DNA of 64,000 nt from Streptomyces hygroscopicus (lineage in GTDB: Bacteria > Actinomycetota > Actinomycetes > Streptomycetales > Streptomycetaceae): assembly GCF_026168105.1 (NCBI RefSeq), contig NZ_LBMW01000005.1, positions 208,305-272,304 on the forward strand, read 5' to 3'. Numbering within the stretch: position 1 is the first letter of the stretch; every line of letters starts with the position of its first letter. Positions 33,877 to 43,075 of this stretch are shown piece by piece. The position numbers and the translations under genes are program-made. A model generated the notes under the pieces. The model was not told the origin of the DNA and did no database searches. It saw nothing but the letters and a program-made list of their open reading frames with translations.

Positions 33877-34122
33877 TCAGCGGCGGTGGTGGTCGCGGAG
33901 CATGGAGCGCAGGACCACGGCGGCGACGGCCACGGAGATGGCCGTGACGGCGACGGCGGCCAGGAGCGCGGTGAGGACGACCCCGCCGACGACCAGGGCT
34001 ATGACCGCCTTGTGGTCGATGGACAGCGGCGGGAGCGAGCGTCGTACGGGCGCCGGGTCGGCCGGGGCGTGGGTGTGCGCGGGCGGCGGGGTCGGGCTGT
34101 CGGGGTACTTGGGCAGGAACAC
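33877..34122 (-). CDS. Small AICE membrane protein, Spd-like
   Basis: An 81-residue protein with a Pro-rich N-terminus and one or two hydrophobic segments (AVIALVVGGVVLTALLAAVA and following residues, about 40-72), ending in a basic tail. AAGGAG lies 8 bases before the GTG start. Such small membrane proteins between tra and rep in AICEs are thought to help spread of the element between hyphal compartments. No specific family was recognised. Confidence 0.65.
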   Translation of the reverse strand: MFLPKYPDSPTPPPAHTHAPADPAPVRRSLPPLSIDHKAVIALVVGGVVLTALLAAVAVTAISVAVAAVVLRSMLRDHHRR

Positions 34123-34146
34123 GAGCCGATCTCCTTATCTACTCGT

Positions 34147-34341
34147 CTAGGCATGTGAGCCGTTTATGACGTCGACTCCGGAGCGCGTGCCGGACTCGAT
34201 GGCGGGGGCGAGGAAGGTGTGCGCGAGCCAGAACCCGAAGAGGGCGATCAGGACGACGATCCAGGTGCGGACGCCGAGGAACTTGACCGCTCCCCAGGCG
34301 AAGAGGCCGAGGACGACGACGAGCGGCAGGCTGACGGTCAC
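34147..34341 (-). CDS. Small AICE membrane protein
   Basis: A 64-residue protein with two transmembrane segments (PLVVVLGLFAWGAVKFLG and TWIVVLIALFGFWLAHTFL). It starts at a GTG with AAAGGA about 12 bases upstream. It is part of the spread/transfer gene run of the element. Function is inferred from position only. Confidence 0.65.
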   Translation of the reverse strand: MTVSLPLVVVLGLFAWGAVKFLGVRTWIVVLIALFGFWLAHTFLAPAIESGTRSGVDVINGSHA

Positions 34342-34357
34342 GAGGTGTGGAGTCCTT

Positions 34358-34549
34358 TCAGCGCACAGGGCAGCCGTGAGTGCGGGCGGCCAGCTCAGCG
34401 GCGGCGCGGCTGTCGTAGTCGGCGGAGAAACCGCAGCGCGGCGCGGTGCAGGCGGCGGTGTGCTTCTCGCGGCCCCGGTGGTCGTAGGCGGTGCCGACCT
34501 GGACGGGACCGATGCGGGTGACGTCCCGGAATCGTCGGTTTGCGGTCAT
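34358..34549 (-). CDS. Mobile element transfer protein, SpdA-like
   Basis: A 63-residue basic protein (MTANRRFRDVTRIGPVQVG, then KHTAACTAPRCGFSADYDSRAAA) with two cysteines and a His/Cys pair near the end that could bind a metal. Close copies are regularly annotated as mobile element transfer proteins in Streptomyces AICEs. GGAGG precedes the ATG at 34549. Confidence 0.75.
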   Translation of the reverse strand: MTANRRFRDVTRIGPVQVGTAYDHRGREKHTAACTAPRCGFSADYDSRAAAELAARTHGCPVR

Positions 34550-34553
34550 GCGT

Positions 34554-34739
34554 TCAGTCCTCCTCTCGCTGGGTCGAGGCGGGGAAGCCGTTGAGGATGC
34601 GGGCGGCTTCGACGGGGTCAGGGGTGAACTCGGCGGCGGCTTCGGCGAGAAGCCGGGCGAGTGCCGTCCGGCCGCTTGCGGCCATCTCGTGGGCGGCTTT
34701 GAGGTAGTCGGCGACCGTGTTGAAGGAGAAGAGGGGCAC
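34554..34739 (-). CDS. Small hypothetical AICE protein
   Basis: A 61-residue, mostly helical soluble protein (MPLFSFNTVADYLKAAHEMA). It starts at a GTG with GGGAG upstream, directly after the stop of the DUF2637 gene, so it belongs to the same operon. No known domain. Confidence 0.6.
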   Translation of the reverse strand: MPLFSFNTVADYLKAAHEMAASGRTALARLLAEAAAEFTPDPVEAARILNGFPASTQREED

Positions 34740-34742
34740 AGG

Positions 34743-35393
34743 TCAGCTCCCTGTCGGGGTGAGGCGGGCGGCGATGGCTTCGGTCATGGGTGCCGGGACG
34801 CCGAGGCGGGCGCGGAGGGTCGGGGTGTCGATGGGTGTTCCGGTGCGGGTGTGGTGGTCGGCGGCGACCTTGCGGGCGTGTTCGACGAGGGCGGTCGGGA
34901 CGGCTACGGCCGGTTGTGCCGGTCGTTCCGGTGGTGCCTCGATGGCGGGTTGGGTGGGTGGCTCGGGAGAGGGTTCGGGCGCGTGCTCCTGGTCCTCGAT
35001 GACCTCAACACCAGTCCCCGTGGTCGCGGTCGGGGCGGAGTGGGCGAGGAGCGTGCCGCCGAGGAAGGCGACCGCGGGCCAGCCCGCGACGAGGATGCGC
35101 AGCCATGCCGGCACCTGGTGCATGTCGAGCAGTCCGGCGGTCGCGACGTTCGCGCCGAGGGACGCGGTCAGAGCGATGACGAACCAGCACCACCCGGCCG
35201 CTTTCGCATCGCCGGATCGCAGCCGACGCCAGGCGGCGACGAGGAGCAGGTCAACGCTGATCGGGTAGGCCCACGCTTTCCACCCGCCCTGTCCGGCGGC
35301 CGAGGCGATGTCGTGCAGGTGGGCGAAGGACAGCGCGGCGGCGATGACCGCTTGGATGAGTACCGCGTCGACGCGGGCCAGGTGGGCGCGCAT
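34743..35393 (-). CDS. DUF2637/SpdB-like membrane protein
   Basis: A 216-residue protein. About four transmembrane helices occupy the first 125 residues (IQAVIAAALSFAHLHDIA, AWAYPISVDLLLVAAW, WCWFVIALTASLGANVA, RILVAGWPAVAFLGGTLLA), followed by a Pro/Glu-rich linker and a short C-terminal helical domain. This is the DUF2637 architecture found in AICE spread proteins. AAAAGGAG lies 8 nt before the ATG at 35393. Confidence 0.75.
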   Translation of the reverse strand: MRAHLARVDAVLIQAVIAAALSFAHLHDIASAAGQGGWKAWAYPISVDLLLVAAWRRLRSGDAKAAGWCWFVIALTASLGANVATAGLLDMHQVPAWLRILVAGWPAVAFLGGTLLAHSAPTATTGTGVEVIEDQEHAPEPSPEPPTQPAIEAPPERPAQPAVAVPTALVEHARKVAADHHTRTGTPIDTPTLRARLGVPAPMTEAIAARLTPTGS

Positions 35394-35477
35394 GCTGCGG
35401 CTCCTTTTCGGATTCGGGCATGGGAGGGGTAGGGACATGGCGCGAGACGGTCACGCCAACCGTGTTGGGGCAGTACG

Positions 35478-36590
35478 TCAGTCGGTCACCGGTCGCGGTT
35501 TGACCAGCGACACCGGAGCTTCAACCGGCGGCAGTAGGGGCACGTCGGGCCGGAAGGGCTTGAGTGCGGGCAGGTCGGGCATCAGGTGCGCTGACTCGCG
35601 GCAGATTTCGGCAGCGTCGCCGAGGGACAGGTAGGGCGTGCGGATGCGGGACCAGCCGCCGGAGGTGTCACCGGCCACGGCGAGGCCGGGCCGTTCGGGC
35701 GCGATGGCGCAGGCGGCATAGACCGCTTCTGGCGCGATGTCGCCGAGCGCCATCTTGGCGGAGGCTTCGTCGTTGACGCGGTGGCAGACCCGGCCGGTCA
35801 ACTGTGCCCGCAGCATGGTGGCGCCCTTGCCGAGTTCGGCGCCGAAGCGCTGCCCGCAGACCTCCAGATAGATGCCGGCGGCGCGCCCGAGCTGGGCGAG
35901 GCGGATGAGCTGGGTGACCATCTCGTCTCGCCGTTCCTCGTCCTTGCGCGTGGCGACGAGGAACAGTTCGGCCACCTCGTCGACGAACAGCACGATCGGC
36001 ACCGGCCGTTCCTCCTCGGGCAGGCCCCAGATGTCGGAGGTGATCTCCTCGTCCGGGATGCCCGGGGCGATGCCCTGCCGGGCCTTGATCAGGTCGTATC
36101 GGTCCTCCATTTCCTTGACGAGCACGGGCAGCAGCTCGGCCGCCTGCTCCGGGTCGGTGGCCAGCGCCGAGAGCCGGGCGGCAAACGGTGCCAGCTCGAC
36201 GCCCCGCTTGCAGTCGATGCCGACCAGGGCGACCGGCTGAGGGGCGAGCCCGGCGATCAGGTGACGCAAGTACATGGACTTACCCGACAGCGTGGCGCCA
36301 AGGGTTAGCTGATGCGGGATGGTGCGGTAGTCGCGCACGAACGGCGTGGCGTCCTCCCGCAGCGCCACCGGCACCTTGAGAAACCCCCCACCGGCCTTAC
36401 GGGGCATCTGCACCCGCCGCAGCACGTCGAAGCCGACGAGCCGCAGCTCAACCACACCCGGCTTGACGGTCGTGACGTACACGGCGTGAACACCCCAGGC
36501 ATGCCGCAGCCGCTCAGCCGAAGCAGCGAGGTCGGCGGGTTCCTGCCCTGGGGCGAGTCGCAGCCGAAGCCGCAGCCCGCACGTCGCCAA
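35478..36590 (-). pseudogene. tra: FtsK/TraSA-type conjugation ATPase, 5'-truncated
   Basis: About 370 codons of the AICE DNA translocase. The Walker A motif GATLSGKSMYL and Walker B motif PIVLFVDEVAELF are intact, as is LIRLAQLGRAAGIYLEVCGQR. The family normally has a further membrane-anchored N-terminus of about 80-150 residues. Here the frame is closed by a TGA a few codons upstream of the first conserved residue (GLRLRLRLAPGQ), and only a TTG could serve as start. The break coincides with the loss of the right end of the element, so transfer is probably abolished. Confidence 0.75.
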
Positions 36591-36874
36591 GGTCGAGCGC
36601 AGTCACACCTTCGAGCGGGCGCGCGACCGAGTGACGGACGGGATGACCGACTGAGGAACCGTCACCGTCACCTCCAGGTGATGCACAGGGAGTTCATGAG
36701 GGCAAGCCCGTTCATCCCGTTCTCGTCGGCGCCACGCGGAGAGGCCACCGGCCCCTGAGGCCAGGTGGTTTGGAGGTCTTCCCAGGAGTTCCCTGAGAGG
36801 CGCCTGTGTGTTTCTTAGGGAAATCACAGATTAGTGAAAGCGTGCTCTCAGAGGGCCCCGACAAGGTGTCCACC

Positions 36875-37615
36875 ATGACCACGACCTCGCCCCAGGGGCG
36901 CACCGAACTGCTGAGGCCGGACGGGAGCCCCGTCCGCGTGCTGGTAGTGGACGACGAGTTGTCGATCACCGAACTGCTGTCCATGGCCCTGCGCTACGAA
37001 GGCTGGCAGATCCGCAGCTCGGGTGACGGGCACGGCGCGCTCCAGACAGCGCGTGAGTTCCGGCCCGACGCCGTCGTCCTCGACATGATGCTCCCGGACA
37101 TGGACGGTCTTGCCGTCCTGGGGCGGCTGCGGCGCGAGCTGCCGGACGTGCCGGTCCTCTTCCTCACCGCCAAGGACGCGGTCGAGGACCGGATCGCGGG
37201 TCTGACCGCGGGTGGGGACGACTACGTCACCAAGCCGTTCAGCCTGGAAGAGGTCGTGGCCCGGCTGCGCGGGCTGATCCGCCGCGCCGGTGCCGCGGAC
37301 CGGCGGTCGGAATCCGTGCTGGTGGTGGGGGACCTGACGCTGGACGAGGACAGCCACGAGGTGGTGCGGGCCGGTGACTCCATCCACCTCACCGCCACCG
37401 AGTTCGAGCTGCTCCGCTTTCTGATGCGCAACCCGCGGCGGGTACTCAGCAAGGCGCAGATCCTCGACCGCGTGTGGTCGTACGACTTCGGCGGGCAGGC
37501 CAATGTGGTCGAGCTCTACATCTCCTATCTGCGGCGGAAGATCGACGCGGGCCGTGAGCCGATGATCCACACGCGGCGCGGCGCCGGCTACCTGATCAAG
37601 CCCGCGGCGTCATGA
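36875..37615 (+). CDS. OmpR-family response regulator
   Basis: A 246-residue two-component regulator. The receiver domain has the acidic pair in VLVVDDELS, the phosphorylated Asp in AVVLDMMLPDMDG, Thr in LFLTAKD and Lys in VTKPFS. The winged-helix domain ends RRGAGYLIKP. It overlaps the histidine kinase gene by ATGA, so both form one unit. The ATG at 36875 is used; a GTG at 36866 is an alternative. The 280 bases upstream contain the edge of the truncated AICE and a likely promoter in the AT-rich stretch 36800-36845. Confidence 0.93.
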   Translation: MTTTSPQGRTELLRPDGSPVRVLVVDDELSITELLSMALRYEGWQIRSSGDGHGALQTAREFRPDAVVLDMMLPDMDGLAVLGRLRRELPDVPVLFLTAKDAVEDRIAGLTAGGDDYVTKPFSLEEVVARLRGLIRRAGAADRRSESVLVVGDLTLDEDSHEVVRAGDSIHLTATEFELLRFLMRNPRRVLSKAQILDRVWSYDFGGQANVVELYISYLRRKIDAGREPMIHTRRGAGYLIKPAAS

Positions 37616-39282
37616 GGCGACGACGACGGCCGCGTACGCAGAAGCGAGGACGACAGCCGCGCACGCTGCGAACGCGGCTGGTCGTCTCCGCGGTCACCCT
37701 GATCGCCGTGGTGGGTGCCGTGATCGGTACGGTCACGACCATCGCGTTGGGTCAGCGCCTGTACGGGCAGTTGGACGGACAGGTCACCGATTCGGCCAGG
37801 CGGGCCGCGGGGCCGTCCGCAAACCTGGTCCCGGGCAACGACGGTCAGTGGCCCGGCAATCAGGGTCCCGGCAACCTGAACGGTGACTCGTCGAGGAACT
37901 CCTCCGGCCCCGTCACGGCACAGGACAGGCTGGACGAATTCGTCACCCGTGGCCCGACGCAGCCCGAAACCGTCGCCGCCCAGATCGACTCCAGTGGCGT
38001 GATCAGGAGGGCGGTCATCGCCAAGGAGGTCTCCTCCACGGGCGGAGGCTTCGAGCGTATGAACGCCGTCGACCTCAGCGCGGCGCAGACGTCCGCGCTC
38101 GCCTCCGTCCCCCGTGACAACAAGCTGCACACCGTCACGGTCCCGGGTCTCGGCGAGTACCGCGTCAAGTACCTCTCCGGCGCAAAGGGCAACTACTACG
38201 TCGCCCTCCCCACGCGGGCCGTCACCGACAACCTCGACACCCTCATCCTCGTCGAGGTCTGCGTCACCGCCGCCGGGCTCGTCGCCGCCGGGATCGCCGG
38301 GTCCGTACTCGTCGGGCTCGCTCTGCGACCGCTGCGCAAGGTCGCCGCGACCGCCACCCGTGTCTCCGAACTCCCGTTGCACACCGGCGAGGTGACCCTC
38401 AACGAGCGGGTCCCGGAGTCGGAGACCGACCCGCACACCGAGGTCGGGCAGGTCGGGGCCGCCCTCAACCGCATGCTCGACCATGTTCACGGCGCCCTGC
38501 ACGCGCGGCAGCAGAGCGAGACGCGCGTACGGCAGTTCGTCGCGGACGCCAGTCATGAGCTGCGCACTCCGCTCGCGTCCATCCGCGGATACGCCGAACT
38601 GACCAGGCGAGGACGCGAAGAGACCGGCCCCGACACCCGGCACGCCCTCGGCAGGATCGAGTCGGAGGCGGGGCGCATGACCCTGCTGGTCGAGGACCTG
38701 CTGCTGCTCGCCCGGCTGGATGCGGGGCGCCCGCTCCAGTTCGAGCGGACCGACCTCGTACCGCTGGTCGTGGACACCATCAGCGACGCGCGCGCCGCCG
38801 GACGCGGTCACAACTGGCGTCTGGAACTGCCCGACGAGCCCGCCCTCGCGTCCGCCGACGCCGCACGACTGCAGCAGGTGCTCGTCAACCTGCTCGCCAA
38901 CGCCCGCACCCACACCCCGCCCGGTACGACCGTCACCGCGCGTGTGCGGCGGCGCGGGCCGTGGCTGTGCGTGGACGTCCAGGACGACGGCCAGGGCATT
39001 CCGCCCGATCTGCTGCCGCACGTCTTCGAGCGGTTCGCGCGAGGTGACTCCGCGCGCTCCCGGTCCACCGGCTCGACCGGACTCGGCCTTGCCATCGTGC
39101 AGGCTGTCGCGACCGCACACGGCGGCGCGGTGACGGTCGACAGCGTTCCCGGACGAACGGTGTTCACCGTGCATCTGCCAGCGCTCACCCCCTACGTGCC
39201 GACGCCCGCTCCGGAAACGAACTGGCAACGGGACTCACAGGTACAGCACAGCGCCACCACACGGGTGCAACAGGGCACTTGA
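37612..39282 (+). CDS. Membrane sensor histidine kinase
   Basis: 556 residues. A very basic N-terminus, TM1 (about 24-46), an extracellular sensor region of about 160 residues rich in Asn/Gly/Gln, TM2 (about 208-235) and HAMP are followed by HisKA with the phospho-acceptor in SHELRTPL. The ATPase domain has N-box NLLANART, G1 DDGQGIP and G2 GLGLAIV. All catalytic residues are intact. It is coupled to the response regulator upstream and followed within 15 bases by glycosyltransferase genes, so it probably senses an envelope state and controls that operon. Confidence 0.93.
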   Translation: MRRRRRPRTQKRGRQPRTLRTRLVVSAVTLIAVVGAVIGTVTTIALGQRLYGQLDGQVTDSARRAAGPSANLVPGNDGQWPGNQGPGNLNGDSSRNSSGPVTAQDRLDEFVTRGPTQPETVAAQIDSSGVIRRAVIAKEVSSTGGGFERMNAVDLSAAQTSALASVPRDNKLHTVTVPGLGEYRVKYLSGAKGNYYVALPTRAVTDNLDTLILVEVCVTAAGLVAAGIAGSVLVGLALRPLRKVAATATRVSELPLHTGEVTLNERVPESETDPHTEVGQVGAALNRMLDHVHGALHARQQSETRVRQFVADASHELRTPLASIRGYAELTRRGREETGPDTRHALGRIESEAGRMTLLVEDLLLLARLDAGRPLQFERTDLVPLVVDTISDARAAGRGHNWRLELPDEPALASADAARLQQVLVNLLANARTHTPPGTTVTARVRRRGPWLCVDVQDDGQGIPPDLLPHVFERFARGDSARSRSTGSTGLGLAIVQAVATAHGGAVTVDSVPGRTVFTVHLPALTPYVPTPAPETNWQRDSQVQHSATTRVQQGT

Positions 39283-39296
39283 GAAGAGTCGGTTCC

Positions 39297-40817
39297 ATGC
39301 GAACCGACACTTCTCCCGGCACTCTGCCGGCGCGGGAGCACCTCCCGGCCGCAGGAGCCGGTACGCCTGTCCTGGACGTAGTGATCCCCGTCTACAACGA
39401 GGAGAAGGACCTCCAGCCATGTGTGCTCGGACTGCACGAGCACCTCAAGCGCACGTTCCCGTACGCGTTCCGCATCACGATCGCGGACAACGCGTCCACG
39501 GACACCACCCCCCAGGTGGCCGCGCGGCTGGAGGCGGAGATCGCGGAGGTGAAGTCCTTCCGGCTGGACCAGAAGGGCCGCGGCAGGGCGCTGCGGACCG
39601 TCTGGTCGGCCTCGGACGCCCCGATCCTCGCCTACATGGACGTGGACCTGTCCACCGACCTCAACGCACTGCTGCCCCTGGTGGCCCCGCTCATCTCGGG
39701 CCACTCCGACCTGGCCATCGGCTCCCGGCTCGCCCGCACCTCCCGCGTCGTACGCGGCCCCAAACGCGAGCTCATCAGCCGCGCGTACAACCTCATCCTG
39801 CGCGGCTCGCTGCAGGCCCGCTTCTCGGACGCGCAGTGCGGTTTCAAGGCGATCCGCCGTGATGTGGCCCAGGCGCTGCTGCCGCTGGTCGAGGACACCG
39901 GCTGGTTCTTCGACACCGAGATGCTGGTCCTCGCCGAGCGCGCGGGCCTGCGCATCCACGAGGTGCCGGTCGACTGGGTCGACGACCCCGACTCCACGGT
40001 GCACATCGTGAAGACGGCGACGGACGACCTCAAGGGCGTGTGGCGGATCGGCAAGGCCATGGCCACCGGGTCACTGCCGTTGGATCGGCTCACTCGGCCC
40101 TTCGGCGACGATCCGCGCGACCGGGAGATCCAGGACGTGCCGCGGGGGCTGGCCCGTCAGCTCGTCGGGTTCTGTGTGGTCGGGGGACTGTCCACCCTCT
40201 TCTATCTGGGGCTCTACAGCGTCTTCCGGCAGTTCTCGGGTTCGCAGATCGCCAATGCGCTCGCCCTGCTGGTCTCCGCCGTGGCCAACACGGCGGCCAA
40301 CCGCCGGCTCACCTTCGGGGTGCGCGGCCGGGGCGGTGCCGTCCGTCACCAGGCGCAGGGTCTGGTCGTCCTCGGCATCGGCCTCGTCCTCACCAGCGGC
40401 TCCCTGGCCGCCCTGAACGCGGCGACCGGCAACCCCTCGCACTCCACGGAACTGGCGGTGCTGATCGCCGCCAACCTCGCGGCGACGGTGCTGCGGTTCC
40501 TGCTCTTCAGGGCCTGGGTGTTCCCGGACCGGCGCGACGACTTCCCGGCGCTCCCGTCGCCCGTCGTGGCCCAGGGCGCGTCCTCGCCCGCCTACCTCAC
40601 CGGGGCGTTCCGGTACGACCCCCAGTCCCCCCAGTCCCCCCAGGACCAGGGGTACCAGCAGGCGCCGCTGCCTCAGCGACCCACGGCGCCCCAAGCCCCG
40701 TACGACACAGCACAGTTCCCCGCCGGTAGCGACGCGGCCGGCTCCCCCTGGAGGGACGCGACCATGCCACTGCAGCCGGTGCGTCCGCACGACACCGACC
40801 CGAAGGACTCACGATGA
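39297..40817 (+). CDS. GT2 glycosyltransferase fused to GtrA-like membrane domain
   Basis: 506 residues. The N-terminal GT-A domain (about 25-265; VVIPVYNEEKDL, the metal-binding MDVDLSTD, DAQCGFKAIRRD) resembles dolichol-phosphate mannose/glucose synthases, which make a polyprenyl-phosphate sugar. The C-terminal GtrA domain has four transmembrane helices (about 285-410), thought to aid lipid-linked sugar transfer or flipping. A Pro/Gln-rich tail follows. The stop overlaps the next ATG. The product probably supplies the lipid-linked donor for the GT39 enzyme encoded next. Confidence 0.9.
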   Translation: MRTDTSPGTLPAREHLPAAGAGTPVLDVVIPVYNEEKDLQPCVLGLHEHLKRTFPYAFRITIADNASTDTTPQVAARLEAEIAEVKSFRLDQKGRGRALRTVWSASDAPILAYMDVDLSTDLNALLPLVAPLISGHSDLAIGSRLARTSRVVRGPKRELISRAYNLILRGSLQARFSDAQCGFKAIRRDVAQALLPLVEDTGWFFDTEMLVLAERAGLRIHEVPVDWVDDPDSTVHIVKTATDDLKGVWRIGKAMATGSLPLDRLTRPFGDDPRDREIQDVPRGLARQLVGFCVVGGLSTLFYLGLYSVFRQFSGSQIANALALLVSAVANTAANRRLTFGVRGRGGAVRHQAQGLVVLGIGLVLTSGSLAALNAATGNPSHSTELAVLIAANLAATVLRFLLFRAWVFPDRRDDFPALPSPVVAQGASSPAYLTGAFRYDPQSPQSPQDQGYQQAPLPQRPTAPQAPYDTAQFPAGSDAAGSPWRDATMPLQPVRPHDTDPKDSR

Positions 40818-43075
40818 CCACTGACTACGACCACACGAGTCATCAGGGGGGTACGGGGTCGTCCTCCTGGGGGCCGCCGCACCCGACGGCCGTGCGGGAG
40901 CCGATGACCGGGCCGACTCCGGCCCCGGGTGCCGGCGAGCCGGAGCAGCCGTTCCTGCGCAGATGCCTGCGGGGGCGGTCCGAGGACCCGCGCTGGGCGC
41001 GCCCCGCGCTGCTCGGTCTGCTGCTCGCGACAGGGCTGCTGTACCTGTACAACCTGAGCGCCTCCGGATACGCCAACTCCTTCTACTCGGCGGCGGTCCA
41101 GGCCGGCAGCAGGTCCTGGAAGGCGTTCTTCTTCGGCTCGCTGGACGCGGCCAACGCGATCACCGTCGACAAGCCCCCGGCCGCGTTGTGGCCGATGGCT
41201 CTGTCGGTGCGGATCTTCGGTCTCAACTCATGGGCGATCCTCGCCCCCGAGGTCGTCATGGGCGTCCTGACGGTCGCCGTGGTGTACGCGGCCGTCCGGC
41301 GCCGCTTCAGCCCCGCGGCCGGCCTGATCGCGGGCGCGGTGCTCGTGCTCACCCCCGTCGCGGCGCTGATGTTCCGGTTCAACAACCCGGACGCGCTGCT
41401 CGCGCTGCTGATGGCGGTCACGGTCTACTTCGTCATCCGGGGCCTGGAGGACGGTCGCACCTCCTGGCTGGTGTGGGCGGGGGTCGCGGTCGGCTTCGCC
41501 TTCCTGACGAAGACCCTGCAGGCCTTCCTGATCCTGCCCGCGCCGGCCGTCGTGTACGGCGTCTGCGCGCCCGTGAAGCTGAAGAAGCGGCTCGGTCAGT
41601 TGGCCCTCGCGACCGTGGCTCTGGTCGTCTCGGGCGGCTGGTGGGTGGCGATCGTCGAGCTGTGGCCCGCGTCCTCACGCCCGTACATCGGCGGCTCCCA
41701 GAACAACTCCTTCCTGGAGCTGACCTTCGGCTACAACGGCCTCGGCCGCATCAACGGCGACGAGACCGGCAGCGTCGGCGGCATGGGCGGTAGGGGCGGC
41801 GGCAACGGCGGCCAGTGGGGCGCGACCGGCTGGAACAGGATGTTCAGCTCCGAGATCGGCTCCCAGGTCTCCTGGCTGCTGCCGGCCGCGCTGATCCTTC
41901 TCGTGGCGGGCCTCGTGCTGACCCGGCGGGCACGGCGCACGGATCTCGCCCGCAGTTCCTTCCTTGCCTGGGGCGGGTCGCTGCTGATGACCGCGGTGGT
42001 CTTCAGCTACATGGCTGGCATCTTCCACCAGTACTACACGGTGGCCCTGGCCCCCTACATCGCCGCCCTGGTCGGCATGGGCGCCACGGTTCTGTGGGAG
42101 GAGCGGTCCAGGACCTGGGCGTCGCTCACCCTCGCGGGCGCCGTCACGGCGACCGCGGCCTGGGGGTACGTGCTCCTCAACCGCACCCCGCACTATCTGC
42201 CCTGGCTGAAGTGGCTCGTCCTCGTCGGAGGACTGGCGGGCGCCCTCGGTCTCATCTTCGCGGCCCGGCTCGGACGGCAGCTCGCCCTGGCTGCGGTGGG
42301 CGTGAGCTTCGTGGCCTCGCTCGCGGGTCCGACGGCGTACACACTCTCCACGGTGAGCCAGGGCCACACCGGCTCGATCGTCACGGCCGGTCCGGCCGGC
42401 GCGAGCATGATGGGCGGCCGGGGCGGTCCCGGCGCCGGTATGCGCGGCGGCTTCGGCGGCGGCATCCCGGGCCGGAACCGGCGGAACGGCAACGGCAACG
42501 CCCAGGGCCCCAACGGCCTGCAGGGCGGAGGTTTCCCGGGCGGCGCCGGTGGAGTCGGCGGCTTCCCCGGCGGAGGCGCGCCCGGCGGCGGTATGCCGGG
42601 CGGAGGCATGCCCGGCCGGAACGGCTCGAACCAGCAGGGAGGATTCCCGGGCGGCGGCCGCACGGGCGAGGGCGCGATGGGCGGTGGCGGCGTCGGCGGC
42701 GGACTGCTCAACGGCGCGAACGTCAGCTCCGCGGCCAGGAAGCTGCTGGAGAAGGACGCAGGGAACTACACCTGGGTGGCCGCGTCCATCGGTTCGCAGA
42801 ACGCCGCGAGCTACCAACTCGCCACCGGCGACCCGGTGATGGCGATCGGCGGCTTCAACGGCAGTGACCCCTCCCCGACGCCGGCCCAGTTCCAGAAGTA
42901 CGTGAAGGAGGGCAGGATCCACTACTTCATCGCCGGCGGCGGCTTCGGCGGGGGGCGGGGCAGCAGCGCCTCGAGCGTCTCCTCGCAGATCACCTCGTGG
43001 GTCGAGAAGAACTTCAAGAAGGTGACGGTCGGTTCGGCCACCTTCTACGACCTCACGCAGAAGACGAGCGGCTGA
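40814..43075 (+). CDS. GT39/ArnT-PMT-like membrane glycosyltransferase
   Basis: A 753-residue polytopic membrane protein with about 12 helices. In the first extracellular loop it has the acidic residues expected for the PMT/ArnT family (GSLDAANAITVDKPPAALW). It would transfer a sugar from a polyprenyl-phosphate donor to a protein or envelope polymer outside the cell. The last 280 residues form an extracytoplasmic part with a long Gly/Met/Pro-rich segment (GGGMPGGGMPGRNG) and a small C-terminal domain containing VKEGRIHYFIAGGG. It starts inside the stop of the GT2-GtrA gene (ATGA). A hairpin terminator follows 38 bases after the stop. Confidence 0.9.
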   Translation: MTTDYDHTSHQGGTGSSSWGPPHPTAVREPMTGPTPAPGAGEPEQPFLRRCLRGRSEDPRWARPALLGLLLATGLLYLYNLSASGYANSFYSAAVQAGSRSWKAFFFGSLDAANAITVDKPPAALWPMALSVRIFGLNSWAILAPEVVMGVLTVAVVYAAVRRRFSPAAGLIAGAVLVLTPVAALMFRFNNPDALLALLMAVTVYFVIRGLEDGRTSWLVWAGVAVGFAFLTKTLQAFLILPAPAVVYGVCAPVKLKKRLGQLALATVALVVSGGWWVAIVELWPASSRPYIGGSQNNSFLELTFGYNGLGRINGDETGSVGGMGGRGGGNGGQWGATGWNRMFSSEIGSQVSWLLPAALILLVAGLVLTRRARRTDLARSSFLAWGGSLLMTAVVFSYMAGIFHQYYTVALAPYIAALVGMGATVLWEERSRTWASLTLAGAVTATAAWGYVLLNRTPHYLPWLKWLVLVGGLAGALGLIFAARLGRQLALAAVGVSFVASLAGPTAYTLSTVSQGHTGSIVTAGPAGASMMGGRGGPGAGMRGGFGGGIPGRNRRNGNGNAQGPNGLQGGGFPGGAGGVGGFPGGGAPGGGMPGGGMPGRNGSNQQGGFPGGGRTGEGAMGGGGVGGGLLNGANVSSAARKLLEKDAGNYTWVAASIGSQNAASYQLATGDPVMAIGGFNGSDPSPTPAQFQKYVKEGRIHYFIAGGGFGGGRGSSASSVSSQITSWVEKNFKKVTVGSATFYDLTQKTSG

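Larger units (their letters stand above)
30880..36598. mobile_element. Truncated AICE (pSAM2-like integrative conjugative element) at tRNA-Arg
   Basis: A minus-strand gene set in the order tra, DUF2637/SpdB, small proteins, repSA, xis, int ends at the 3' end of tRNA-Arg(ACG). This is the replication-excision-integration-transfer core of actinomycete AICEs. The left end is presumably attL within the tRNA. On the right the tra gene is cut at its 5' end near 36590, and no copy of the tRNA 3' end is found up to 36870. A KorSA-like repressor, Pra-like activator and NUDIX gene are absent. The element is therefore probably immobile. Exact ends are inferred. Confidence 0.8.

Noticed and set aside
36598..36870. 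Search for attR (a copy of the tRNA-Arg 3' half)
   Set aside because: No match to the TTCGAATCCTGCCGAGTGC region was seen, so no right attachment site is annotated.
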